Assembly (NCBI RefSeq): GCF_000218685.1 | Contig: NW_006763295.1 | Location: forward strand, 124,001 to 188,000 | Direction of reading: 5' to 3' | Origin: Serpula lacrymans var. lacrymans S7.9 | Taxonomy: Eukaryota; Basidiomycota; Agaricomycetes; Boletales; Serpulaceae | Length of the DNA: 64,000 nt | Part shown: one piece after another, positions 44,494 through 54,696 of the stretch | Layout: every line of letters starts with the position of its first letter | Position numbering within the stretch: the stretch's first letter is position 1 | Notes under the pieces: model-generated | The model's database searches: none | The model's input: the letters and a program-made list of their open reading frames with translations, nothing else | What the model was told of the DNA's origin: nothing | Translations under genes and position numbers: made by a program

Positions 44494-46331
44494 TTTATGT
44501 GGGGTCTGGGGAAGGAAGAGTCAGAAATCAAGAAGTAAGGTTTTTAAGAACTGAGAAATGTGGGGCAGGGACAAGATCCGAGTGAAATAGAAAAAATGAG
44601 GGGTGGCTATGGTGCGACCCTGCACTGGTCGAGTCACAAAAGTGCAGAAAGGTAGCTACGACGAGAACGGACGCATATAACGTACCCTTGGGCGACGAGG
44701 ATGATGGAGAGAAAGAGAAAGAGGATGTGAGGGGAAAAGATGTGGAATGGAATGAAGGTTGGTATTGTGTTGTTTTATACTAGCGGCAAGCCACTGCCGT
44801 AGCATCCCATAATCTCCCGATAGCTCACGTCCGTATATACTTTCCGGTTCCTCTGTCAACGGTTTCTGCTTCACCAAACGTCATTATAGTTTTTTTCGAA
44901 TGGAGCGAGAGACCAACACTGGATACAGAATCACACTCTTTTGCTATCTCGTGGCCTCCCACCGGTTCACTCCGATACCCCGTTTGCGGGACACCGAACG
45001 GAACAAATAGAGTAATGGGTGGCTTTACTGCTGTCTGATCTGACGCCTTGGAGTGGGCTGTCGGGCACAGGAACTGGCTGGAGGACGCAGGAGACAAGCA
45101 ATACAGTCCACTGCAATCGCCTGTGAGCAAACCCTTGCCAGCTGCGATTGACTCTCATGCGTCCACTGGGTCCGGCGGCCACTCGTTCTGGGGCATGCAT
45201 CTCCAACCTGCTATTCTGGGTTTATCACATGGCTACAACATACAGGAGCTGGACCTGATGCTCGGCATCCAACTACGATGGTCACAACTGAGGAAACGAC
45301 ATAGTACATGCGCATACATGCATGAAAGTGAGTCTACAAATGCTTTAAATTTAATATGTAGTATCGAATGACTGCACAGGTGGTAAATCATACCGTAACT
45401 CGCTTACTGCCAACGTACCATCTGACCATATACTTTACACTGTTGCCGAGTGCCTCGATCTCACCGCTTCAAGAATCACCCTTGGATTGTTCAAATGTTC
45501 TCCAGTCGAAGCATCTCATATCACGACACAGGTCGATCGCAATCCAGGCACCGTATCTGTTTCAAGTACAGTTGCATTTCGCCCTGTCCATATCATGATT
45601 TGGGGTGTTCTGATGTTGAACACATAGCATATAGCCAGTGCTTGTTCAAGTGCTTGTTCATGTACAGCCGACGTTACTGTTCTCCAACCGCAAGGATCAA
45701 GCTCCGGTACCCCTACTGTCAATCATCGGGTTACACTCGCCTTCAAGAGCCGTCGTCTCGACCGGCGTTAGCAGTGAACTTGACATTCACCTATAGGCAT
45801 GTTCGCATTCAGCTCTACAGCGGTGATACCGTGATATTCTTTATTGGGCGCGAAACACGATACCGGTGAAAATAATCCACATCTCTCTCGAAAGATTCCC
45901 ATTTGCTAGGACTGCATACCATGCCAGGCCATGGGATCGCTCCTGATCTATCACAAGCAAACGACATATTCTTATCCACAATCCTCCTACGATAACCTCC
46001 CTGCCCTGCGAAACGGCAACCCTTAATCGTAAGCATAATTTACATCGAAATTATTCCTCATGCTAAGAACACCTTCTACCATCTCCTGTATGTTCCGACT
46101 CAACGTCGATATTCATATCACTCAACTGCCCGGCCCGCCGTGACGGCTGCCCCACCAGAGGCTAGTTCAAACACACCTGACACGATAACATCCCGGTTCT
46201 CGATCTCATAGCTCAGGCATGTATACGAAGATAATTATCCTGATAAATTTACAATGACAGGATAAGCTCAGTGGAGATGGGTATAGGTAAAAGGGGAATC
46301 AGAAATAAATAAGAATAATAGTTACACTACT
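44494..46331. promoter_or_regulatory. Long region upstream of PCK1
   Basis: About 1.8 kb without a supportable gene separates the PCK1 start from the 3' end of the monooxygenase. A pyrimidine-poor leader lies just upstream of the start codon. No specific binding site could be assigned by eye. Confidence 0.35.
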
Positions 46332-48524
46332 CTAGGACTGGGACACGAAGACTTTATCGAAGTAACGCACCATACCTTCTGCTCCATGTACGATAGCCCC
46401 CGCCACACCATCCGGTCTCACCACCACGACTCTCGTCTCGTCTCCTACCAGGTAGTGCTTGTATGCATACCCCTCCTTGTCTTCCAAAACGACGTCTGCA
46501 GCAGAGTCCGCTTGGGTGGACAACCCAGCAGGGAGCACGATGACGGAGCGCAAAACGTTCTGCTCGTAGCGGCGAAGCTCCGAGATAATGTGAGCCGCCT
46601 TGGCAGCGTCCGAAGTAAAGACAAGGATCGTATGGAGGTGCGGACGGAAAATATCAAAAAACCGCACATTCCTGCCACTGTTCACATCCACCAGACCAGG
46701 TGCATCCGGTGCGCGATCACCAGCCTGCAGCGACCCATCCTGGATGAGCCCGTACGCATCTATAGGCTTAACATCAGATGGAGGTATCACTTCGTCAAGG
46801 ACGATTGGGCTGCTGCGGTAATTCACACCGAGCATGTATAGCCTCTGATTGCGCTCAAATACCTCTTCCTTGTTGGAATCACGCGCCATTGTTTTCTTCA
46901 GCAGGGCGGTAGTGATGTCGAGCATTTCGGCGATGACGGGGAGGCGCTCTGTGGTGTAGGAGTCGAGGAGCGAGGCTGGAGCGAGGCCTTTGTGGACCAG
47001 TGCGAGTTTCCAGGCGAGGTTGAGCTGTAGAGTTGTGAGCTATAGGTCATACGGGAGTAAGTAACTTATACTTGCAGCATCCTGAACACTTGAGTTGAGT
47101 CCCTGGCCACCGGTAGGGCTATGGACACTGGATAAATGTCAGAAAGTTATATTAACGATAGAGAAAGATGGCACGAACTGTGCAGCATCTGCAGCAACGA
47201 GGTTATATTAACAGCCAAGCTCGTGATGCAAGATCATACACCTTACCTCCTGATACGAAAACCCTGCCTTCTCCAAACCTGTTCACCATTCGGATATTAG
47301 CCCTAATATAAACAGCGATCAGGAACATGATATATATGGAGTGCAGATCCAATACAAACCGGAATTCAGAAACCCAGATCAGCTCCTCGAAGGTGAGATT
47401 AGTTGGGACCAACGAAGCGATATGTTTGTAGACTTCGTCCGCGCTTGATTTCACTACGGGATAGTCGACAGTCGACTCAGACATAGTAAATTGATAACCG
47501 TCGGGGTCGATCTCCTCTGTGGGTCGTATGATAATACTGAAACAGTCCATTGTTATTGGTATGGTGCCTACAATGTTTAAAACCTAATGAATACGCACAA
47601 ATTTGTTTGCGACTCGCCAAAAACATGCCAGTGCTATCGTTCAACGCTCAAGTCAAATATCAGGACAAATAAATATAGCACAAACCTCATGGTCAAGGCC
47701 TTTTAAACGGATGTCTCCAGTGATCAATCGCATGTCCTTGGTTTCTCCAAGGAATGTCAATCCAAGTTGTTTACGGACGACGCCTGCAAATCAAGTGTAA
47801 ATATAGACTTAATTCAAAGCCGTAAAGAGACACGTACCTTTCGCCCCATCAGCTCCGATGAGCCATTTCGCTTTGATCGTCTCTTGTATTTCTTCGCCAT
47901 CTCGTTTCTTCACTACATGTGCGACCACATGATCGGGGAACTGTTCGAATGAGCGGAGCTCCGTGCCAGTTTCTACAAAGCACGACAGCTTCTCGAGATG
48001 TGCGCGCAAGATCCCTTCGAGAGTTTGCTGTCCTAGCATACAAGGGTTGAACTACAGATCGTGTTTTCATTAGAGTTGAAGGTGATTACATAGAGACATA
48101 CGCACATAAGGAAAAGCAGGAGTTGGATCCTGGTACGGTGACATGGGGAAAGTCTTGAGAGGTTCGACAGTGCCAGGTTTGTAGGTGCGCATGAAGGGCA
48201 TTGGCTTCGCGGTCTGGTCGACTTCGGGGACATCAAGGAAATGAAACAATTCCAGCGAGCGAGGCTTAGAGGAATTATGGTTTAGGACGTGCGCTAGATT
48301 GTGACTGGTTGTAAACATACGAATAATCCGGCACCTCGTTGTCCAAGGCGATGTTCATCCTCTTTCTCGATGATGCGGATAGATATGCCATTTTGGAGCA
48401 GGGTGAGAGCTGCGACTAGCGCTGAAGGACCAGCACCGGCCTTCAAATGAAAGCTTTAGGGTGGAGAGCCTGTACGAAGATCAACACTCACGATGAGGAC
48501 AGGGACTGCATCAGTTGCAGTCAT
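46332..48524 (-). CDS. FAD-dependent aromatic-ring-type monooxygenase
   Basis: Eleven exons on the minus strand (48524-48492, 48440-48321, 48264-48106, 48051-47838, 47783-47686, 47633-47599, 47536-47360, 47302-47247, 47188-47179, 47127-47076, 47024-46332) give 548 residues. The FAD-binding GxGxxG-type motif (AGAGPSALVAA) is at residues about 12-25, followed by IRIIEKE. The GADGAK segment (DG motif) is near residue 190 and the second FAD motif (GDAAH-V-H-S-P-T-G-G-Q-G type, here SGDAAHVHSPTGGQG) near 305. The C-terminal thioredoxin-like region follows, as in phenol hydroxylase relatives. It probably hydroxylates a small aromatic substrate using NAD(P)H and O2; the substrate is unknown. The second FAD motif is assembled across a 10-base microexon, and the next intron is GC-AG. 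Confidence 0.9.
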
Positions 48525-49010
48525 TGTTATTGATGATGTGAATCAAGCAAGTGCGATATTTGGTGAACCCAGGTAAACGATATCTTTATCGGACGATAAT
48601 GGAGTCTTTGAGAGCCTTTATACAAAGTGTGTCGCCACGACATCCGAGTCATAAACATTGTTAGCACGAGAGGAGTACATTCGGAGGTACTATGGCCGAT
48701 GTGACTCGAGCACACTTGTATTCGTGCCGACAAGATTTCTGTAGTGACTTTTACATCCAAAGCTGATGTATCTGCCATGCCGCATTGTTGCGCTGGTCAG
48801 TATCGCAAACTGGTGCATTGGACAATCCTGCTTATGTCACAAAATCTGTGCGTGTATCTGGCGTTTGTTCCTGTAGGTTACCAGGTTTTACTAGGCTCGT
48901 ACCCAGCCATATCGCTGGGTTTAATTTCACTACACCGCCGTCACAGTCTCAACAGGCTGGGATCACTCATCCCCCTTTTGTGAGGTGGATGAAATCCACA
49001 CGAAAGATGA
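48525..49010. other. Upstream region of monooxygenase
   Basis: Probable promoter of the monooxygenase gene on the minus strand. No gene, tRNA or repeat is seen up to the inverted-repeat element. Confidence 0.4.
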
Positions 49011-49243
49011 CTAGGGGACTTAGTTGTAGGGCTTGAAAAATGTTACTAGTACATCACTTTTCATATAGACAACTTTTTGTGAAAATTTTGGTGTTTGATG
49101 GCAATGACAACTTTGAGCTGAATATTTGTGAAATATATATATATACAAAATTTGCTCTGCTTGTTACAAAAATTATTTTCTGTATACTAACTTAAACACC
49201 TATTTTTTTTACACTTTTTAAGCCCTACAACAAAGTCCCCAAG
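49011..49243. mobile_element. Short terminal-inverted-repeat element (MITE-like)
   Basis: The ends read CTAGGGGACTTAGTTGTAGG and, on the opposite strand, CTTGGGGACTTTGTTGTAGG. That gives imperfect inverted repeats of about 30 bases around an AT-rich 170-base centre without coding capacity. No target duplication is evident. Size and structure fit a MITE. Confidence 0.55.
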
Positions 49244-50399
49244 TATGGTGGGCAAGAAGGATCAGGTTGCCATTTCAAGGTTTGGGGTTTTAAGGATTCC
49301 TCGGTTGCACTAAACCTGGGTTCGTTAGGTCACATATCCAAGGTTCGGCTCCATTCTTGCTTGCCACATAGCTCCATTGTTGCCTTCAGTCTTTACCCTC
49401 ATGGCTGATGGCAAGGGAGTGGCAGAAATGCTCTCAGTGGCAGATACTGATGCTGTGGCATCTTTTGTTCCCAATCCTAAGGGGAAGCATCAGCACAAAC
49501 ATTTTCGTGAGTGTTTGCCAGTTGCTAGGATCCAATCACTTAATATATGTAACTTAGCTTTGGCAGATGATGTGACAACACCAACAAGACACAGTCTTGA
49601 GGCACCGTGAGGCAACATTAAACTATAACAAAAACAATACCCGTCTCCAACTGCACTTGCAGGGAGTAAGAGGTACTATGAGTTTGAGGTCAACAGATTT
49701 TAGAGGATCTAGCAAATAACGAGAAGGCTCAGAGTTCAGAGGAAGCTCTGATGAGTTTATAAAGACGGTAAGTACCTAGCAAATAACGAGAAGGCTAAAT
49801 ACTAATGTAAGCTAGGTACAACAATATTATAATAATGGGTATCTCACCTCAGAGTTTGGAGGAAGCTCTGAGGTGCCCTATCAGCAAAAAAAGTTACTAT
49901 ATATCTGAGGACGGAACCATATAAGATATTGGTATCTGATGGCGCACAGGCCACTTCATATACTAGGCCTACCTAGTTTGGCAATTTTGCCACTTCTCCT
50001 CTTCGTGCAAAGCTTGCTTCTGTTACAAACTATGTTCCCTATAGACTTTATTTCTTCTCAGAGTAGCTACCTACCACTACTCATTCATATCTTCCCACAC
50101 TTGTTACCTATTATGGTCTCACCCATCATTGTTTGCTCAACACAAACACCTACCCTAAAGTAGACAGTATATATACATGCCTGTATTGTAGTTACATCTC
50201 CAATACGATTGTACGCTTCAACAGTGCAGCTTGGTATTCATCAGTAAATCCTCATCATCAGAATATGTCTCAAACCCATAAACCACTGCTAGAAACCCCC
50301 TTGTTACCAGGCTTGTACATTCCAAGCGTAACAAAATGATTGTATTCCATATCATCATCCCACACTATTTAGCGAAGGGATGAAAAAGATGACAAAATA
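49244..50399 (+). other. Probable 5' LTR and leader of gypsy fragment G, with short repeats
   Basis: The interval between the MITE and gag of fragment G has no gene. Partial direct repeats (CTAGCAAATAACGAGAAGGC at about 49709 and 49778; GAGGAAGCTCTGA at about 49740 and 49860) and a TATATATA box at 50168-50175 suggest decayed LTR sequence. A 35-base stretch at 49571-49605 matches 61311-61345 in the opposite orientation. Confidence 0.4.
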
Positions 50400-52113
50400 T
50401 TGCAAGGAAGAAGGCCCACTACCAGGGCACAGACCAGAGCAGAACCTACTCAAATGGCAACACCCCCAGTATCGTCAAGACAGGGAAGAACAGCAGCACC
50501 ACCCCCCTTTGCCCAACCCGACGTCACCAGACTCCATACCAGAGAACAAGTAGACACATTCTACAAAACCAGAGCACATTGGTTACAGTATTATGCAAGA
50601 AGCCACCCACAGCTAATACCCAGAACCCAACACGATCCCCAGTAACAGAATCAGAAATCTACGACGAAAACAATTTTGAAGAATTTACAGCAGACAACCA
50701 ACTAATACCACCTCCCATGCCACAGATACTTCCCACAGCACCTAATCCATCTCCCGTCCCACCAACAAGCACCATGTCCAACACTGCTGCACCCAAACCC
50801 ACCAAGTTTTGACAAATAGATGATTTCAATGGAATGCCGGACCAGGCCAATGGATGGATGTTGTCAGCCAAAGCATACTTTGACGTAAATGATGCCATCT
50901 ATGAATCTGACAAAAAGAAGGTCTTTGAAGCACTCTCCCACATGAAAGAAGGAGTAGCCCTTGCGTGGAAAGAAACCAAATTAACGGAATACACAGGATC
51001 GGGCAAATACCCAAAATGGACGGACTTTGAAACCGACTTTAATGGAACATTTATTACTGCAGACGTAAAAGGCGCGGCCGGTGCGGCCCTCATGACAATT
51101 AAATTGGAGACAGGAGAAACGGCAGTAAAATTCAATGCCCGTTCCATGGTAGAAGCGGGGAAAAGCGGCTTAAATGACGAAGGACTAATCATGGTCTACA
51201 AGAGTTCTATACGCCCATACCTCCTTCAAAATGTACTTAACTCCTCCACATAACCCAAAAATATCGCAGGATGGATGAGCACTGTCACAGGCCTAGACAC
51301 CAACTGGACGAACTCAAACAGTATCAGCGAAAGGAAATGGGGAAAGAAAGGAGAAAAGAAGAGAGAAGAGAAGAGCAGAAGAAGTCAATCATCCTCGGCA
51401 AAATGTTTAACCAAGGACAAAGAAGACGCACTCAAACGAGAAGGGCAATGCTTTATATGCAAAGAACAGGGACAAATCTTGCGGTCCTGCCCGGAAAAGA
51501 AGAAAGGGAAACAACCGGAACGGAAAATTTGTACCGCAGAAATTACAGGAAAGGACAAAACAGAAACTGTGGTGGAGGATGGAAAAGGAATTTCCCACAT
51601 CCTCAGAATGTGGAAAGAACTCGGAGAAGAAGATTGCGCCACTGCCATTGACAAATTAGAAAACAAGGGTTTTTGAAAGGATGATCCACCCCAATGTTGG
51701 TACCGTCCAAAATAGCTGTTGTAACCATAGCCACGATTAATTCAAACTCATTACAAACTGACACCACGTTACAACAAAAAACCATTGGAACCAAAGCACT
51801 CATAGACTCAGGGGCGACAGACAACTTTATGGATACAAAGTTTGCAATTAAACACTGCCTACCCCTTAACGAACTCGACGTACCCATCACATGCAAGAAT
51901 GTAAATGGAACCATCAGCAACGGAGGAAAGATCACCCACTACACCTATCAACGGATAGAAGCAGGAGGAAGGAACACCATGTGTAAATTCCTTGTCACCG
52001 GATTAGGAGGAGAAGACATTCTCCTTGGATACCCATGGCTTCACAAGGTCAACCCTACTATAGCCTGGACATCCAAGAGCGTGGATACCCAACATGCCAT
52101 TCACACAATCTGA
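50400..52113 (+). mobile_element. Ty3/gypsy gag-protease fragment G
   Basis: The plus strand carries a gag in pieces. An N-terminal region (50400-50812) and a capsid-like segment (50834-51253, ending at TAA) are followed, in a continuing frame, by a zinc-knuckle region to TGA 51674-51676. The knuckle reads CFICKEQGQILRSC, with Gln where the family has His. The protease follows in the -1 frame (51694-52113) with LIDSGATDNFMDTKF and LLGYPWL. The protease matches element H closely. RT and beyond are absent and unrelated sequence starts by 52248. Non-functional. Confidence 0.82.
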
Positions 52114-52247
52114 TCCCACTCCAACCAATCCAAAATTCACAATATCACAATTGATCAACCGGAGCTATTAATCAACTACATACATGAAACTTGGATTTTT
52201 GCAAAAACTAACACTGCTATGGAGTTAGTAATCCAAAATAATGTCGG

Positions 52248-52388
52248 TGTCATGCACCAAAGTTTATTGTAGCATGGACAGGTGTCAATAACAAAGCGAA
52301 TATTCAAAAAGACTCGCCTTTGCGCCACACAGGCACAGTGCCACGTGGAATAGCAATCCAGTCACGCTCACCTTTGCTTTTCCATTCG
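52248..52388 (+). mobile_element. ORF-bearing LTR-like repeat, copy 2, 5' part
   Basis: Starts TGTCATGCACC and matches the reverse complement of about 10950-11093. It is interrupted after ATTCG by element B and resumes at 59216. Compared with copy 1 it lacks some sequence near 10915-10980. Confidence 0.75.
52384..52388 (+). repeat. Target site duplication of element B, left
   Basis: ATTCG precedes the 5' LTR and recurs at 59216-59220. The uninterrupted copy of the target at about 10897-10910 (minus strand) has a single ATTCG, so the empty site is known. Confidence 0.95.
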
Positions 52389-52764
52389 TGTCACGACTTG
52401 AGCCAGAGCACTAGTTAGAGCGCTAATTTCATTTTCATTTTCTTTGTTATCTGATCACATGACAGACATAAGTTGTTAAGCTGCTGCTATTAGCGCGGAT
52501 AACACAAGTACCTAGTTAGATCCAATCACTTGACAATCACGTGATCTAGACCATGACGTAGAACATCAGTCAGCGCCTCATGGCTACTGCATGTTATATC
52601 AGTCAGCACCTCATGGCTGACCTTCAGAAACATATATATACTGAACACTCATGTACATACTTTTCTTTAGTTGTTGATTACCTCTTAACATTGATACTTG
52701 ACGCTACTTGTTTGATTTAAGACTTATCCCTCCGTTAGTTCGGTAAAAGGGATAGGGCTTTACA
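52389..52764 (+). repeat. 5' LTR of element B
   Basis: 376 bases. Relative to the 3' LTR it has GCA for GCG in the AGAGC-x-CTAG segment and lacks a 5-base insertion near CACGTGA. An ATATATATA box lies at about 52631-52639. Confidence 0.93.
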
Positions 52765-52792
52765 CAATCAACAACTAACACGAGTACCGTCT

Positions 52793-53002
52793 ATGAACGT
52801 AACAACGACTATCCTCATCACCATTATCATCTTCATCATCATCATCTTCATAATCCTAACCTTGTTCAAACACCCTCACCAAACCGCTACCACTATCCCA
52901 CTCCACCACATCCCCACTCGCCCTGATACCATTCTATCCTTCTTCCCTGCCAACGTATCACCCTCCTCCTCCCAAGACTCCTTTGTCACAATTCCCCTCT
53001 AG
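52793..53002 (+). CDS. Small hydrophobic ORF after the 5' LTR of element B
   Basis: A 69-codon frame begins 28 bases downstream of the LTR. Residues about 6-24 are almost entirely Ile/Phe/Thr/Leu, a likely membrane segment, followed by a Pro/Ser/Thr-rich tail. No family was recognised. The position overlaps the expected primer-binding and packaging leader, so it may be a chance frame. Confidence 0.2.
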   Translation: MNVTTTILITIIIFIIIIFIILTLFKHPHQTATTIPLHHIPTRPDTILSFFPANVSPSSSQDSFVTIPL

Positions 53003-53500
53003 CTACATTATATCACTATAATTTCTCTGGTGTGGAACCAGGGAGATTTTCTCGTTTTTACCTAGTTTCTATTTCGCATACCTCTAACCAGGCCGCACAT
53101 TTGTGTCCACCAGTTGGAGAGGAACTGACAGCTTAACAAGCGGGTTACATTGGGACAACCGTTCGGACCCCAATTTATTATGAATACCTTTTACCTACAT
53201 TCTTAGACACACATTACCTAGTTACGTACACAATCAGTGGTGGACAGAAGAGGACCACCTTGATTCAAAGAGGAAGATAGACTACTTAGAACTTAGAAAA
53301 AGGTGTATTGATCCAGCTTATCACTGGGGAATTCCTTTCTATGCTAAGTAGAGAATTGTATATCTGGATAGGAGAACAACGCGTCTACTCCAGAGATTAC
53401 GTATTTAGAGGACAATTTCCTCTGCCAGAAATAACACAACTCAGAATCCCATCTCCCGTGATCAAACAAGAAACTCCCCCTCCTCCCCAACTCACATTCA

Positions 53501-54619
53501 ATGTCAAACCTAGAATATCGAGATCTGCCCGAGCCATCCAACAGCACGGACAGCGCCTTTACCAGGGAAATGATGGACTCATTACCCAGAATAGAAACTC
53601 CCCCGCCGAGAGAAGCATCATTAGAAGCATACGTAAAACGAGAAGTAGAAAAAGCAATCAAAGAAACGAGGCTTCTATATCAATCCCAACTCGACGAGGC
53701 ACTTGAAGAAGTGAGCGTCTTAGAAAGAAGGCTCAAAAAGAAGGCATTGCCACCTCCGGAAAAGGTGGAAAGAAGTAGAACAGCATTAGAAAAACCAGAG
53801 AATTTCTCCGGAGATAAGAAAAAGTACAGGGCCTTTAAAGAATCCTTACTTCTTCACTTCGAAGACGATGCCGTTTATTTTGAGGATGACAGAAAAAAGA
53901 TCAGCTTCGTGCTGTCTTTCATGAAAGAAGGAGAAGCCGTGGCCTTTCAGACCGATTGGCTAGAGAATAGGGTTGATGCCCAACAGTTAGGGTTCAACAT
54001 TACGCACACATACGGAAGTTGGCCGTACTTTGCCGATAAAATGGAACAGAGATTCAAAGACAGTTTTGAAAAAGAAACTGCAAAGAACGAAATATTGACC
54101 TTAAAACAAGGCAATGAAACCGCCCAAGCCTTTTTTGAAAGGTTTGAAGAAAAGAAAAGATGGGCGGGATATACAAACCAAATGAATGAAGAGTTCTTAA
54201 TCTCCCTATTAAGGAGAAACATGAATAAACCGCTAGTAGACAGGGTGATCTATGGTGGACACATTCCTAAAGATTACCAGGAATGGAAGAAAAAACTCAT
54301 CAGAATGGACTACATTTGGAGAGAAAGAGAAAAAGAGAAGAAAGGTTCCGAAACCGGAAGGAAACCTTATTCAGAACAAAAGAAAGAAGGAGAAAAGAAG
54401 AAAGATGGAACCGGATATACTTATACCGGTAACGGAGAACAAATGGAGGTAGATAAAGCGAAATTCCGCACTGAGGGACGATGCTACCGATGCGGAGAGA
54501 AAGGACATAGAAGCTTTGAGTGCAAAGACGCACAAAAAAAGAAGCCGCAATTTAATGTCCGTGAATTCCTAGAGAAGATGACGAAAGAGGAAAGAGAAAA
54601 ACTCCTAGAGGGTTTTTAA
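53501..54619 (+). CDS. Gag of element B
   Basis: A 372-codon frame with a coiled-coil-like stretch (residues about 45-85), a capsid-like helical region (about 100-260), a Lys/Glu-rich linker and a CCHC zinc knuckle (CYRCGEKGHRSFEC, about residue 333-346). It ends GGT TTT TAA. The pol frame is -1 relative to gag and is open across the stop. The same Gly-Phe-stop context ends the gag of fragment G. Gag forms the intracellular particle that packages element RNA. Confidence 0.9.
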   Translation: MSNLEYRDLPEPSNSTDSAFTREMMDSLPRIETPPPREASLEAYVKREVEKAIKETRLLYQSQLDEALEEVSVLERRLKKKALPPPEKVERSRTALEKPENFSGDKKKYRAFKESLLLHFEDDAVYFEDDRKKISFVLSFMKEGEAVAFQTDWLENRVDAQQLGFNITHTYGSWPYFADKMEQRFKDSFEKETAKNEILTLKQGNETAQAFFERFEEKKRWAGYTNQMNEEFLISLLRRNMNKPLVDRVIYGGHIPKDYQEWKKKLIRMDYIWREREKEKKGSETGRKPYSEQKKEGEKKKDGTGYTYTGNGEQMEVDKAKFRTEGRCYRCGEKGHRSFECKDAQKKKPQFNVREFLEKMTKEEREKLLEGF

Positions 54620-54696
54620 AGAGGCCAGCGGTACCGCATCAACCGGCTGAGCCTAAAAGAGACGTTTCAAATCGATTTCTTCCTTTATCTGTAGAT

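Noticed and set aside
48890..48940. Possible hairpin resembling a tRNA arm (CCAGCCATATCGCTGG)
   Set aside because: No cloverleaf could be completed around it.
53308..53706. 132-codon frame overlapping the start of gag in element B
   Set aside because: Out of frame with gag, and its second half is the shadow of the gag N-terminus.
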